A stretch of DNA of 64,000 bases from an uncultured Eubacteriales bacterium (GCA_934486915.1 CAKSRC010000003.1:3313-67312), one strand, 5' to 3'. Positions 8,517-19,000 are shown, numbered from the stretch's first letter. Numbers and translations: made by a program. The notes: generated by a model not told the origin, from the letters alone.

Positions 8517-8568
8517 AAAATCAAACCAATAGCCTAAAGTCCTGCCAAACGCAAAACTTTAGGCTATT
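8517..8568 (-). terminator. Terminator of gapA
   Basis: AATAGCCTAAAGT (8528-8540) and ACTTTAGGCTATT (8556-8568) form a perfect 13-bp stem. On the minus strand it is followed by GGTTTGATTTT. It sits 28 bp beyond the gapA stop. Confidence 0.8.
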
Positions 8569-8595
8569 TAAGGTTTATCTTTTCGTCTTTAACAA

Positions 8596-9651
<1,056 letters not shown>

Positions 9652-9747
9652 TTATATTATCTTAGAGATTATTACAATAGCTCAAGTACGAATTTTTAAA
9701 AATTCAAAATATAATAATAACCTATAAGTAATAATCCTTATTTAAAA

Positions 9748-10641
9748 CTACTTTTTCCTAATCATACTTTCTTCTGCCCTTGGGCTTCCATAAGCTTGAT
9801 AGGTTTCCTGTTCATAATCATCGCTTACTTCACTTGCACTAGACAAACCAATCATCCTATATATAAGCATTAATATTATATATAGAGATATTAAAATCAT
9901 TGTAATAGATGATACTTGCAATGTCTTAGTATAGTACTGATAATTAAAAATAAACTGATATATATTTGGTAAAGCATAAACTATAGAAAAAATAACTGCT
10001 GGTAAACCAAAAGCATATAACTTCTTGACTACATTATTATTTTCATCTAATACATATATCCTTGCATTGTATAAGAAAAATAAAGTTAAAAATGCATTAG
10101 CAAGTATTGCTATCATTTCAGGGCTGCGATTTGACATAGCTCTATTATTCATAAATGAAATGCCAAGCTTGCAAGTTAACCAAATAGTAGGGAACATCAT
10201 TAAAAACGGTATTTTCTCAAACAAGTTTTTGCCCTGCATATAACACATACCCATAATAAGAAATGCCGCACTCGCAGCAAAAGCTGTCATTAAAAGAACA
10301 ACTGCCTGCATGGCAGAACCGCCTATATCAGCACTACCACTATATATTATATCCCTTATTGCTTCAAAAATAGTCGAAAGGGAAATTAAAAATAAGCTTG
10401 AACCTATCAAGTTATTTTTATGTATATTTATAGTTTCGTGTGATTTTTTCGAAAAAAGGGACATACATATTATTAACAAAGAAAAGAACATCATTATATA
10501 AATAAATACACCCGTAATGAAGTTATCATTTGAATCAATCCCAAATAATTGGCCGCCCGTATTTATAACTTGATAAAACCTCATAGGTAAAGCAATTATA
10601 AGAGACAATAAAAATGGTATCCATGTATATTTTAATTTCAT
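9748..10641 (-). CDS. Polytopic membrane protein of unknown function
   Basis: A hydrophobic protein of 297 residues with about seven or eight predicted membrane helices and a short polar C-terminal tail. I chose the ATG at 10641 because it follows GGGGGAG; the longer open frame to 10716 adds 25 residues without a ribosome site and would cross into the divergent promoter region. No motif identifies a family. It is divergent from spoIID with about 90 bp between the starts, so the two may share control sequences, including the 13-bp direct repeat at 10672-10700. A sporulation link is possible but only inferred from position. Confidence 0.75.
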   Translation of the reverse strand: MKLKYTWIPFLLSLIIALPMRFYQVINTGGQLFGIDSNDNFITGVFIYIMMFFSLLIICMSLFSKKSHETINIHKNNLIGSSLFLISLSTIFEAIRDIIYSGSADIGGSAMQAVVLLMTAFAASAAFLIMGMCYMQGKNLFEKIPFLMMFPTIWLTCKLGISFMNNRAMSNRSPEMIAILANAFLTLFFLYNARIYVLDENNNVVKKLYAFGLPAVIFSIVYALPNIYQFIFNYQYYTKTLQVSSITMILISLYIILMLIYRMIGLSSASEVSDDYEQETYQAYGSPRAEESMIRKK

Positions 10642-10671
10642 AAAACTCCCCCTAAAAATTCGATTACAATT

Positions 10672-10700
10672 AATAAGTTTAAAGCAGAATAAGTTTAAAG
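10672..10700. repeat. 13-bp direct repeat in the divergent spoIID promoter region
   Basis: AATAAGTTTAAAG occurs twice, at 10672-10684 and 10688-10700, giving a 16-bp period. It is placed between the divergent starts at 10641 and 10732. The layout fits tandem binding sites for a regulator, but no known consensus was recognised. Confidence 0.5.
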
Positions 10701-10731
10701 TCAACAAATAAAACAAAAAGAGGTCTACTAA

Positions 10732-11745
10732 ATGAAAAATTCAATTTTACTTATTACTATGATATTTCTATCAATGATATTTATCCCTATTATTGCAGTA
10801 GCATCATCCCCATTTTTAAGTTCAAGGGAGCCTAATACTGAAATCCCTTCACCTTCCAAAGTTGAATGCTGCTTTAACAACAACCAAAAAGCCACTACAC
10901 ATAAACAGCATGACCAAAATGGAGTATTTAAAGTTTTAGATAATGCAACTAACCAAGTAACATCCATTGATGAAGAGGATTTTATAATTCTTAGTGTTGC
11001 TACTGAAATGCCCCCTTCATTTGAAGACGAGGCCATAAAAGCTCAAGCAATTGCCGCTTATACATATTTTTGCCATTTGCGAGAAGAAAGTTCCAATGAC
11101 TATGATTTTTCAGTGGACAGTTCGACGTCAAATCTATACACCACTAAAGAAGCTCTAAAAGAAAAATGGAAGGATAACTTCGACACATACTATAACAAAT
11201 TTCAGTCTAATGTAGCAGATGTATTCGGTCTTAAAATAAAATATAACAACGAAACAATCGTAGCTACATACCACGCCATTTCCGGCGGAAATACTGAGGC
11301 TTCCCAAGATGTATTCGGCGGTCAAAGAAGCTACTTGGTTGCTGTCCCAAGCCCAGGCGATCTATTTGCGCCCAATTATCAAACTGCTTGCGAGTTTGCT
11401 CTTGAAGAATTTAAATCCCGACTAACTCAAAAATGGCCGGAAATCAGTCTAAACGATGACCCCTCAAGCTGGGTCACAGATATTCAAAGGACAGAATCAG
11501 GAATGGTAAAAAATATAAAGATAGGTTCTATTGACACAAATGGAAGCGAAATTAGGAACCTTTTTTCTCTTAGATCCCCTAACTTCGATCTAAAATATGA
11601 AGATAATAAATTCAAGTTTACCGTACGAGGCTACGGCCACGGCGTTGGCATGAGTCAATATGGGGCGGAATACATGGCAAAGCAAGGAGCTTCATATAAA
11701 GAGATTCTACTTTGGTATTATCCCGGTACGACCATAGAAAATTAA
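10732..11745 (+). CDS. spoIID: Stage II sporulation protein D
   Basis: SpoIID is a membrane-anchored lytic transglycosylase that, with SpoIIM and SpoIIP, degrades peptidoglycan during engulfment of the forespore. The 337-residue product has an N-terminal membrane anchor (about residues 4-24), a low-complexity linker, and the SpoIID/LytB domain. That domain shows EMPPSFEDEAIKAQAIAAYT with the acidic EMP segment associated with catalysis, YHAISGGNTE, and the terminal GHGVGMSQYGAEYMA followed by YYPGT. ATG at 10732, preceded by an AGAGG site. The usual neighbours spoIIQ and murA are absent, which is common in Clostridia. It shows that the organism belongs to a sporulating lineage. Confidence 0.93.
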   Translation: MKNSILLITMIFLSMIFIPIIAVASSPFLSSREPNTEIPSPSKVECCFNNNQKATTHKQHDQNGVFKVLDNATNQVTSIDEEDFIILSVATEMPPSFEDEAIKAQAIAAYTYFCHLREESSNDYDFSVDSSTSNLYTTKEALKEKWKDNFDTYYNKFQSNVADVFGLKIKYNNETIVATYHAISGGNTEASQDVFGGQRSYLVAVPSPGDLFAPNYQTACEFALEEFKSRLTQKWPEISLNDDPSSWVTDIQRTESGMVKNIKIGSIDTNGSEIRNLFSLRSPNFDLKYEDNKFKFTVRGYGHGVGMSQYGAEYMAKQGASYKEILLWYYPGTTIEN

Positions 11746-11755
11746 TTCCTGTACC

Positions 11756-12139
11756 CTAAACCGTAATTTCAATCCGGTTACCTTCTTCGTCTTGGATGCA
11801 ACTTTCGTAATACCCATCTCCGGTAGTTCTTGATGGACTTATCAGCTTATAACCGTCCTTAATTAATTTATCAGTAATCTCATCTACCTTTTCCTTACTT
11901 CCAACGCTAAATGCTATGTGAGAAAAGCCTACGGTTAATTGGACTTGAGCTGCATCCTTAATCTCTGGTCTCGTCATAATTTCAAGCCTTGCACCACCCT
12001 CAAAATTTAAAAAATAAGACTTAAACCCCGTATTATAATTGCAATAAAGATTGCTTGATGTACACATAAAGTATTTTTCAAAAAATAGTCTTTGTTTCTC
12101 TAGGTCTCTTACATACATTGCTACATGCTCTATTCTCAT
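11756..12139 (-). CDS. VOC (glyoxalase/bleomycin resistance) superfamily protein
   Basis: A small single-domain protein of the vicinal oxygen chelate fold, about 127 residues. The start IEHVAMYVRDLEKQRLFFEK and the end YYESCIQDEEGNRIEITV are typical, with a metal-ligand His near the N-terminus and Glu residues in the last strand. Members include glyoxalase I, epimerases and antibiotic-binding proteins; the substrate cannot be told from this sequence. It follows the ABC-F gene with almost no gap. I chose the ATG at 12139; a TTG at 12151, which overlaps the ABC-F stop region, is equally possible. Confidence 0.8.
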   Translation of the reverse strand: MRIEHVAMYVRDLEKQRLFFEKYFMCTSSNLYCNYNTGFKSYFLNFEGGARLEIMTRPEIKDAAQVQLTVGFSHIAFSVGSKEKVDEITDKLIKDGYKLISPSRTTGDGYYESCIQDEEGNRIEITV

Positions 12140-12153
12140 ATTAATACCCAAAT

Positions 12154-13746
12154 TTACCTATCTTTCTTAAACTCTAGGTACTCGTCATATGAGCCCATAC
12201 GATCAATGATCCCATCTTTTGTGATTTCAATAATACGATTAGCAACTGTTTGAATAAATTCATGGTCATGCGAGGAAAAGACAACATTTCCCTTGAAGTT
12301 CACAAGACTATTGTTGACAGCTGTTATAGACTCAAGATCAAGATGGTTAGTAGGTTGATCCAAAAGTAATACATTAGAGCCAAAAAGCATCATCCTTGAG
12401 AACATACATCTAACCTTTTCTCCTCCTGAAAGGACATTTACAGGCTTAAATATGTCATCTCCCGAAAAAAGCATTCTTCCCAAAAATCCTCTTAGATAAG
12501 TTTCTGTCGTGTCCTTTGAATACTGCCTTATCCAATCAAGTATGGTTAAATCAGATCCTGAAAAGAATTTAGTATTATCTTTAGGGAAATATGACCTGCT
12601 TGTACTTACTCCCCACTTAAATTCTCCACTGTCAGGCTCTAAGTTTTCAGACAAAATTTCAAACAATGCAGTTACTGCTATCTCATTTTCGCTTATAATG
12701 GCTACTTTATCACCCTTGTTTAAAGTAAAAGATACGTTGTTTAGTACCTTTTCCCCATCTATAGTCTTGGAAAGTGAATCTACCCTTAATATATCTTTTC
12801 CCGCTTCCCTATCCATTTGAAAGCCTATGAATGGGTATCTCCTGCTAGAAGCCGGCATTTCCTCTATCGTTATTTTTTCCAAAAGTTTTTTTCTTGATGT
12901 AGCCTGCTTTGATTTTGATTTATTGGCTGAGAATCGTTCTATAAAACTTTGGAGTTCCTTAATTTTTTCCTCTTTTTTCTGATTTTGTTGTTTAATCATT
13001 CGCTGCATAAGTTGGCTTGATTCATACCAAAACTCATAGTTTCCCACATACATCTTTATCTTGGTATAATCTATATCAACTATGTGGGTACAAACATTAT
13101 TTAAAAAGTGCCTGTCATGAGATACAACTATAACTGTACCCGGGTAATCCGCCAAAAAATCTTCAAGCCAATCTATTGCCGCAATGTCAAGATGGTTTGT
13201 AGGCTCATCCAAAAGAATAATATCAGGATTTCCAAAAAGAGCCTGAGCTAGAAGAACCTTAACCTTCTCCTTGCCTCCCAACGATGACATTTGACTATAT
13301 AAAATATCCTCGCTAAGGCCTAAACCTTGTATTATTTTAGAAGCGTCGGATTCAGCCTCCCAACCGTTTAATTGAGCAAACTCTGCTTCAAGCTCTGAAG
13401 CTAATATTCCATCTTCATCACTAAAATCCGGTTTTTGATATATTTCATCCTTTTGTTTCATAATATCATAAAGACGTTTGTTGCCCATTATAACAGTGTC
13501 TAATACACTAAACTCATCATAAGCATAATGATCCTGTTTTAATACGGACATCCTTACGTTTTCGGGGATAATTACCTCACCCGAAGACGGCTCCAATTCG
13601 CCGCAAAGAATTTTCAAAAATGTAGATTTTCCCGCCCCGTTGGCTCCTATTATTCCATAACAATTTTCCGGTGTAAACTTTAAATTTACATCAGAAAATA
13701 GATTTGCACCGCTAAAATTGAGACTTAAATTAGATACTGTAATCAT
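12154..13746 (-). CDS. ABC-F family ATPase (YkpA/YbiT type)
   Basis: A soluble protein with two ATPase domains and no membrane segments, 530 residues. ABC-F proteins bind the ribosomal E site; some relieve stalling or antibiotic inhibition. The first domain has GANGAGKST, the signature MSSLGGKEK and Walker B ILLDEPTNHLD. The second has a weak Walker A region (KVAIISENEIAVTALFEI, no GxGKS/T), signature NVLSGGEKVR, and LLLDQPTNHLD with Gln in place of the catalytic Glu. The linker (about 230-300) is Lys/Gln-rich. The altered second site is a notable feature of the sequence. ATG at 13746 with GGAGG. A short gap links it to the VOC gene downstream. Confidence 0.88.
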   Translation of the reverse strand: MITVSNLSLNFSGANLFSDVNLKFTPENCYGIIGANGAGKSTFLKILCGELEPSSGEVIIPENVRMSVLKQDHYAYDEFSVLDTVIMGNKRLYDIMKQKDEIYQKPDFSDEDGILASELEAEFAQLNGWEAESDASKIIQGLGLSEDILYSQMSSLGGKEKVKVLLAQALFGNPDIILLDEPTNHLDIAAIDWLEDFLADYPGTVIVVSHDRHFLNNVCTHIVDIDYTKIKMYVGNYEFWYESSQLMQRMIKQQNQKKEEKIKELQSFIERFSANKSKSKQATSRKKLLEKITIEEMPASSRRYPFIGFQMDREAGKDILRVDSLSKTIDGEKVLNNVSFTLNKGDKVAIISENEIAVTALFEILSENLEPDSGEFKWGVSTSRSYFPKDNTKFFSGSDLTILDWIRQYSKDTTETYLRGFLGRMLFSGDDIFKPVNVLSGGEKVRCMFSRMMLFGSNVLLLDQPTNHLDLESITAVNNSLVNFKGNVVFSSHDHEFIQTVANRIIEITKDGIIDRMGSYDEYLEFKKDR

Positions 13747-13890
13747 TTTTCCTCCATAAAATAAAAAAAGCCGGAAAATATCCTGCTCTTATAAAATTTA
13801 ATACTAAAACATTATAACATACATACTACCCAAAGTATATAATTGCAAAATCAAAAGTTTATTATTCACCCTTGATTACTTGTAAATTTA

Positions 13891-13919
13891 TTGAAAAAAT
13901 GTAATTTATATGATATTAT
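13891..13919 (+). promoter_or_regulatory. Promoter upstream of repeat copy A and nrdR
   Basis: TTGAAA (13891-13896), a 17-bp spacer and TATTAT (13914-13919). Transcription from here would start near 13926 and place the whole repeat copy A inside the 5' leader of nrdR. Confidence 0.6.
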
Positions 13920-13934
13920 TTAAATTGGTGTAAT

Positions 13935-14067
13935 GTTCTGCTTTGCTTGCAAGAGGTACAAAGGGAGCATTAGCTCCTTAGAGGTTCAGTTGGAAATCAG
14001 ATCTCCCATTGAAACTATGTAACGGATCCCAACGTTTAAGAGGCGGGGCATCTGCGCTATGATTATA
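13935..14067 (+). repeat. Dispersed structured repeat, copy A (nrdR leader)
   Basis: 133 bp. It begins GTTCTGCTTTGCTTGCAAGA and has a perfect GGAGC-ATTA-GCTCC hairpin, a TTCAGT...ATTGAA arm pair, the segment TTTAAGAGGCGGGGCATCTG, and ends ATGATTATA. It shares order and motifs with copies B to E, but lacks the GACAGATTGCAAG block. The nrdR ribosome site GGTGGTG lies about 12 bp after its end. Confidence 0.75.
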
Positions 14068-14096
14068 TGAATACTATAGGTGGTGAATAAAGTAAT

Positions 14097-14555
14097 ATGA
14101 AATGCCCTTATTGTGGATTTGAAGAAAGTAAAGTTATGGATTCCAGACCCGCGGAAGACGGCGAAAAAATCAGGAGACGCAGGGAATGCGGAAATTGTAA
14201 AAAAAGATTTACGACTTATGAAGCGATTGAAAATATACCTATTATGGTAATTAAAAAAGATAAATCAAGAGAGCCTTTTGATCGTAATAAACTTTTAAAC
14301 GGTATTTTGAAATCCTGTGAAAAACGTCCTGTCTCGATAAACGATATCGAAAAGATAGTCGACGACATAGAGTATGATTTGCAAAACTCGCTGGAAAACC
14401 GAGAAATTTCCTCATCTGACATTGGAATATACGCAATGGATGCTCTCAAAGAAATAGATGAAGTTTCATATGTGCGTTTTGCATCAGTATATAGGCAATT
14501 TAAGGATATAAACACATTTATGGAAGAATTAAGTAAACTTCTTAACGGCAAGTAA
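14097..14555 (+). CDS. nrdR: Transcriptional repressor NrdR
   Basis: NrdR senses ATP and dATP and represses ribonucleotide reductase genes. The 152-residue product starts with a zinc ribbon (Cys3, Cys6, Cys31, Cys34; [28 protein letters not shown]) followed by an ATP-cone domain from about residue 48 ([20 protein letters not shown]). The length is normal and all four zinc ligands are present. ATG at 14097, preceded by GGTGGTG. The transcript apparently starts near 13926, giving an unusually long leader (about 170 nt) that contains repeat copy A. No ribonucleotide reductase gene is in the window, so it acts in trans. A terminator follows at 14598. Confidence 0.96.
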   Translation: MKCPYCGFEESKVMDSRPAEDGEKIRRRRECGNCKKRFTTYEAIENIPIMVIKKDKSREPFDRNKLLNGILKSCEKRPVSINDIEKIVDDIEYDLQNSLENREISSSDIGIYAMDALKEIDEVSYVRFASVYRQFKDINTFMEELSKLLNGK

Positions 14556-14597
14556 TCAATGCTTATATATTATTTATTATTCTCTTTAACAAAGTAT

Positions 14598-14640
14598 AAA
14601 ACCGAGTATTGAAAAACTCCATACTCGGTTTTATTTTATT
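14598..14640. terminator. Bidirectional terminator between nrdR and the Rrf2 gene
   Basis: AAAACCGAGTAT (14598-14609) and ATACTCGGTTTT (14621-14632) form a 12-bp stem with T-rich flanks. It separates converging nrdR and the Rrf2-type gene. Confidence 0.85.
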
Positions 14641-14651
14641 CTTATTACTCA

Positions 14652-15029
14652 TTAAGAAAAGTTAACTTCATCAAGCTTTTGCCTAACCATTAAAGAAATC
14701 TCATTATAGACCTTATTAAACTTGCAGCTGGTGTGACCACAAGGGTAATCTTTGTCTACACACCTGCTTATGCAGTACGGTCCCTCGACTGATTCAATAA
14801 CCTGCCTTAATGTAATCTCATTTGGAGGTCTTTTTAAAATATATCCGCCCTTTGCTCCTTTAAATGAACTTACAATATCATTAGAAACAAGCTTTCTTAA
14901 TATTTTAAGCGCAAATCTAAGAGGTACTGACGTATTTTCTGCAATAGATGATGCGTCTTTTTTTTCTTTGCATGATGCTAAAAATTCTACAATTCTAACA
15001 GCATAATCTGCTTCTAATGTAATGTGCAA
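14652..15029 (-). CDS. Rrf2 family transcriptional regulator
   Basis: A 125-residue winged-helix regulator. The N-terminal DNA-binding part (ITLEADYAVRIVEFLAS, then VPLRFALKILRKLVSNDIV and KGAKGGYILKRP) is typical of Rrf2 proteins such as IscR, NsrR and CymR. A cysteine cluster near residues 84-100 (CISRCVDKDYPCGHTSC) has enough ligands for an iron-sulfur cluster, so it probably senses iron-sulfur status, nitric oxide or redox state. The start is a TTG at 15029 after AAAGGGG. It follows rpoD at a 14-bp gap and is likely the last gene of dgt-dnaG-rpoD-rrf2. No isc or suf genes are in view, so its targets are unknown. Confidence 0.88.
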   Translation of the reverse strand: MHITLEADYAVRIVEFLASCKEKKDASSIAENTSVPLRFALKILRKLVSNDIVSSFKGAKGGYILKRPPNEITLRQVIESVEGPYCISRCVDKDYPCGHTSCKFNKVYNEISLMVRQKLDEVNFS

Positions 15030-15043
15030 TTATAAAATCCCCT

Positions 15044-16135
15044 TTATTCAAGAAAATCCTTTAACTTTTTACTTCTGCTTGGATGTCTAAGTTTTCTAAG
15101 AGCCTTAGCTTCTATTTGCCTAATTCTCTCGCGAGTGACATTAAACTCTTTTCCAACTTCCTCTAAAGTCCTTGCTCTGCCGTCTACCAAACCAAAACGA
15201 AGTCTTAGAACCTTTTCTTCCCTTGGTGTTAATGTGTCTAAAACATTATCAAGCTGTTCCCTTAAAAACGTTTGAGCAGCCGCATCGACCGGTGCAGGAG
15301 AATCATCATCGGGTATAAAATCGCCTAAGTGGCTGTCTTCTTCTTCGCCTATAGGTGTCTCAAGCGAAACAGGTTCTTGAGCCGATCTAATAACTTCCCT
15401 TACCTTTTCTGCAGGTAGGTCAAGCTCTTCTGCAATTTCTTCAATGCTTGGTTCATGTCCATTGGTGTGAAGAAGCTGATTAGATACCTTCTTTACTTTA
15501 TTTATGGTTTCAACCATATGAACGGGTATCCTAATAGTTCTTGCTTGGTCTGCTATAGCCCTTGTGATGGATTGCCTTATCCACCATGTTGCATAAGTTG
15601 AGAACTTAAATCCCTTTGTATAATCAAATTTTTCCACAGCCTTGATAAGTCCTAAGTTTCCTTCTTGAATCAAGTCCAAGAACTGCATTCCTCTTCCCAA
15701 ATATCTTTTTGCGATACTTACTACAAGTCTTAAATTAGATTCTGAAAGCTTTTGCTTTGCTTTTTGGTCGCCATTTGAAATCCTAATTGCAAGATCGATT
15801 TCCTCTTTTGAACTAAGTAAAGGGACAATTCCTATTTCTTTTAAATATACTTTTACAGGGTCATCAACTGAAACAGAATTATATACCAATGGTTTATTGG
15901 AGCCATCACCTGTCATGAAATCTATATCGTCAAGCCCATCATCTACAAAATTATCTATTATTTCAACGCCGCTGTTTTCTAATGAGTCATAAAAATTCTC
16001 TATTTGTTCCGGATCAAAATCCAATTCACCCATAGCATCCAAAATCTCCTGGGTAGATATATGGCCATTTGCCTTGCCCATATCCATTAGGTCTTTGATT
16101 ACCTGTCTTTTTTGCGTTATTTGATTAATTTCCAT
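15044..16135 (-). CDS. rpoD: Housekeeping RNA polymerase sigma factor (sigma-A/RpoD)
   Basis: The primary sigma factor, 363 residues, about the size of Bacillus sigma-A. It has a short region 1.1 at the N-terminus, region 1.2 ([17 protein letters not shown]), and region 2 with [12 protein letters not shown] and the DNA-melting segment [15 protein letters not shown]. Region 3 follows, and region 4.2 carries the -35-binding helix-turn-helix ([20 protein letters not shown]). The region between 1.1 and 1.2 is acidic and short, as in Firmicutes. ATG at 16135 with AGGGGG. It forms the classic macromolecular synthesis order dnaG-rpoD, separated by 13 bp from dnaG. The TTGaca/TATaaT-like promoters seen across the window match its expected specificity. 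Confidence 0.97.
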   Translation of the reverse strand: MEINQITQKRQVIKDLMDMGKANGHISTQEILDAMGELDFDPEQIENFYDSLENSGVEIIDNFVDDGLDDIDFMTGDGSNKPLVYNSVSVDDPVKVYLKEIGIVPLLSSKEEIDLAIRISNGDQKAKQKLSESNLRLVVSIAKRYLGRGMQFLDLIQEGNLGLIKAVEKFDYTKGFKFSTYATWWIRQSITRAIADQARTIRIPVHMVETINKVKKVSNQLLHTNGHEPSIEEIAEELDLPAEKVREVIRSAQEPVSLETPIGEEEDSHLGDFIPDDDSPAPVDAAAQTFLREQLDNVLDTLTPREEKVLRLRFGLVDGRARTLEEVGKEFNVTRERIRQIEAKALRKLRHPSRSKKLKDFLE

Positions 16136-16148
16136 TAAAATTTGCCCC

Positions 16149-17915
16149 CTACTGTTTTAGCTCCTTAAGCTTATCAAAATATTCCTTAATATCTTTAATA
16201 TCACTATTTGCGGCATCGCTTAATGATATTTTTTCCTTCTCATCTAAAATAACTTTTATATATTCATCTACAACTATATCATTGTTTTCACATTCAATAT
16301 AAGAAGAAAGCATTTTTGCTATTCTTCCCATTTCTTTGATTGAAAAATCATTAGAAAGACTTGTAAGATTTAAATTCATATTATTTTTTACTTTATCTAT
16401 AATTATATTATAAACTCGACGATTAAAATCTGTCAAAAAATCATCGGGCCTTAACCTTGAACTTATATTATTAACCTTTTGAGGATTGTTTATAAGATAA
16501 GAGATAACTGCCTCTTCTGCATGAGCGGCTCTAAGATTATCCCTTTTTTGAGGATTTATATCATCCTTTAGCGATGATAGCTCCGTTTGTATATATTTAA
16601 ATTCCTTTTTAACATCTTTTTTTCTATTATTCTTTACTAACTTTTCTATTTGAAAAGTAATAGCGGATTTATCTATATCTAATTCTTCACTTATTTTTCC
16701 TGCATATACTTCCCTTTCCAATCGATTATTTATATTGGCAAGCATTTTTACAGCTTCATTAACATACCTTACCTTACCTTCTGGGCTTTGTAAATCACAA
16801 TTAAGCTTTATCTTTTTTAAAGAGTATTCTATATCATTAGAAGATTTTTCTAAAAGCTGCTTAAACCTTGCTGCCCCGTTTTCCCCATATGACTTTATAT
16901 ATTCATCTGGGTCTTTTCCGCTTGGTATTGTCAAAACTTTTACTAAAAGCTCAGTATCTCTAAACATAGATATTGCTCTAGCTGTCGCCTTTTGACCGGC
17001 TTGATCTGCATCATAAGCAATTATTACTTCCTTGGTATATCGTGAAATAATATTTACTTGCTCCCTTGTAAGGGATGTCCCCAAAGTTGCAACGGTATTT
17101 TCAAATCCCGCTTGATGAAGAGCAATGACATCCATATAACCTTCGGCAAGTATAATTTTATCTTTACAAAAATTTTTCGCAAAATTCAAAGCAAATAGAT
17201 TATAATGTTTTTTAAACACGGGAGTATCCGCAGTATTTAGATACTTAGGTTTTATGTCGCTTAATACTCTCCCGCCAAACGCTATCACATTTCCCCTTAA
17301 ATCTATTATAGGAAACATAACTCTACCAAAAAAGCGGTCTATAACCACACCGTTTCGACTTTTTATCGCTAAATTTGCTTCTAAAAGCTCTTCGTTTGTA
17401 AACCCCTTTGAAGTAAGATAATTTACTAAATTAAATCTTGAATCGGCCGCATAACCCAAACCAAAATGTTTGATTGTTTTATCACTAAGTCCCCTGCTTT
17501 TAAAATAGTTATATCCCTCTTTGGATTTAGCGTCATAGAGATTATAATGATAATACCTTGCAGCCTCACGATTTGCTTCGTATATTCTCTTTTTCAATTT
17601 CGACAAGCCATCTTCCCTATTATCAATAGGGACCTCAAGCCCAGCTCTTTGAGCTAAAAATTTTACTGCATCTATATAGTCAAGGTTCTCAATCATCCTA
17701 ATAAAGGTAATGACATCTCCGCCTACGCCACACCCAAAGCAATAAAAAGAACCGCTTTGAGGGTATAAATTAAAGGATGGAGTTTTTTCTCCATGGAACG
17801 GACAAAGCCCCACCATGTTTCTGCCATGCCTTTTTAAACTTACATAGCTTGAAACAACATCAACAATATCGCTTCTAAGTTTTAATTCATCCATAAAAGA
17901 ATCGGGCAATGGCAT
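16149..17915 (-). CDS. dnaG: DNA primase
   Basis: DnaG makes RNA primers for lagging-strand replication and interacts with the replicative helicase through its C-terminus. The 588-residue protein has the N-terminal zinc-binding domain ([22 protein letters not shown]), the RNA polymerase core (FGGRVL, then the TOPRIM motif [16 protein letters not shown]) and the acidic metal-binding [15 protein letters not shown]. The C-terminal helicase-interaction domain (about 440-588) is divergent, as usual. ATG at 17915 after AAGGAG. It lies between dgt and rpoD, with gaps of 13-15 bp, in one operon. Confidence 0.96.
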   Translation of the reverse strand: MPLPDSFMDELKLRSDIVDVVSSYVSLKRHGRNMVGLCPFHGEKTPSFNLYPQSGSFYCFGCGVGGDVITFIRMIENLDYIDAVKFLAQRAGLEVPIDNREDGLSKLKKRIYEANREAARYYHYNLYDAKSKEGYNYFKSRGLSDKTIKHFGLGYAADSRFNLVNYLTSKGFTNEELLEANLAIKSRNGVVIDRFFGRVMFPIIDLRGNVIAFGGRVLSDIKPKYLNTADTPVFKKHYNLFALNFAKNFCKDKIILAEGYMDVIALHQAGFENTVATLGTSLTREQVNIISRYTKEVIIAYDADQAGQKATARAISMFRDTELLVKVLTIPSGKDPDEYIKSYGENGAARFKQLLEKSSNDIEYSLKKIKLNCDLQSPEGKVRYVNEAVKMLANINNRLEREVYAGKISEELDIDKSAITFQIEKLVKNNRKKDVKKEFKYIQTELSSLKDDINPQKRDNLRAAHAEEAVISYLINNPQKVNNISSRLRPDDFLTDFNRRVYNIIIDKVKNNMNLNLTSLSNDFSIKEMGRIAKMLSSYIECENNDIVVDEYIKVILDEKEKISLSDAANSDIKDIKEYFDKLKELKQ

Positions 17916-17930
17916 ACTTTTTCATCTCCT

Positions 17931-18926
17931 TTATATACCCCAAGACCGTGGAATAAATATATTTTTAAATGTATCTACTGCAAATTTGTCAGTCATACCG
18001 GCAATATAATCGCATACCGCACGGTTAGGATCCTCTTCTTTAGCTATCACTTGAAGATCATAAGGTAATTCATTTAAATTATCCATAAAGTGACGATATA
18101 AACTTTCTACTAAATAAGGGACCTTCTTTTCCTGCGTTTTACGGTCCGAATTATAAACATTAGCATACATAAAGCTATGAAGATCATCAAAAGCTTTTTG
18201 AATCTGCTCATCCATCAACAAAACATCATCATGACTAAAGCTTATAAGTGAATTTATCAACTTGTTAATCCTTTGTTTTCTTGTTTTTCCAAGCACTTTA
18301 AGTATATCACTAGGGATATCTTCTTCATTAAGTATTCCTGCTCTCTCAGCATCGTCAACATCATGATTTATGTAGGCTATTCTATCGGCTATCTTAACAA
18401 TTCTTCCTTCTACTGTGAAAGCCTCTTCTCCCCTTGTATGGCACAATATCCCATTTAAGACTTCCTTTGTAAGATTAAGCCCCTTTAGCCCATTTTCAAG
18501 CCTTTCGACAACTCTTACACTTTGTTCAAAATGCTTAAATCCACTGGGGGATATCTCATTAAGAGCTGCCTCGCCCGTATGGCCAAACGGTGTGTGCCCC
18601 AAATCATGGGCAAGAGAAATTGCCTCGGTAAGATCTTCATTAAAACGAAGAGCCCTTGCAATTGTCCTGGCTATTTGTGAAACTTCCAAGGTATGAGTGA
18701 GCCTTGTTCTATAGTGATCCCCTTCCGGCGAAAGGAAAACTTGAGTTTTATGTTTTAATCTTCTAAATGCCTTACTATGTATAACTCTATCACGGTCTCT
18801 TTGATATTCCGTTCTAATCTCGCACTTTTCCTGATATTGCTTTCTTCCTAATGTATTTTTAGAAAAGGAAGCATATGGAGATAATATTTTTAGTTCCAAA
18901 TTTTCAGTGTATTCTCTTATATTCAA
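17931..18926 (-). CDS. dgt: dGTP triphosphohydrolase-like HD-domain protein
   Basis: An HD-superfamily metallo-phosphohydrolase of 331 residues, the short form common in Firmicutes. dGTPases remove triphosphate from dGTP and related dNTPs, adjusting nucleotide pools for replication. Metal-binding and catalytic motifs are visible: RRLKHKTQVF, RTRLTHTLEVSQIAR, the HD pair in SLAHDLGHTPFGHTGE, and KIADRIAYINHDVDDA. ATG at 18926 after AGGAGG. It is the first gene of the dgt-dnaG-rpoD operon, so dNTP control is co-expressed with primase. The promoter at 18961-18988 overlaps an inverted repeat. Substrate range (dGTP versus all dNTPs) cannot be told from the sequence. Confidence 0.92.
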   Translation of the reverse strand: MNIREYTENLELKILSPYASFSKNTLGRKQYQEKCEIRTEYQRDRDRVIHSKAFRRLKHKTQVFLSPEGDHYRTRLTHTLEVSQIARTIARALRFNEDLTEAISLAHDLGHTPFGHTGEAALNEISPSGFKHFEQSVRVVERLENGLKGLNLTKEVLNGILCHTRGEEAFTVEGRIVKIADRIAYINHDVDDAERAGILNEEDIPSDILKVLGKTRKQRINKLINSLISFSHDDVLLMDEQIQKAFDDLHSFMYANVYNSDRKTQEKKVPYLVESLYRHFMDNLNELPYDLQVIAKEEDPNRAVCDYIAGMTDKFAVDTFKNIFIPRSWGI

Positions 18927-18960
18927 AATATCAACCTCCTAAAAATAGAAAAACATACTC

Positions 18961-19000
18961 ATTATATATTATACAATATATCAATCAAAAAGTGATTGAT
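18961..19000 (-). promoter_or_regulatory. dgt-dnaG-rpoD promoter with overlapping inverted repeat
   Basis: On the minus strand: TTGATT (18983-18988), a 16-bp spacer and TATAAT (18961-18966). A perfect 8-bp inverted repeat, ATCAATCA (18980-18987) and TGATTGAT (18993-19000) with a 5-bp centre, overlaps the -35 element. This is a plausible operator; no regulator was recognised. Confidence 0.55.
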
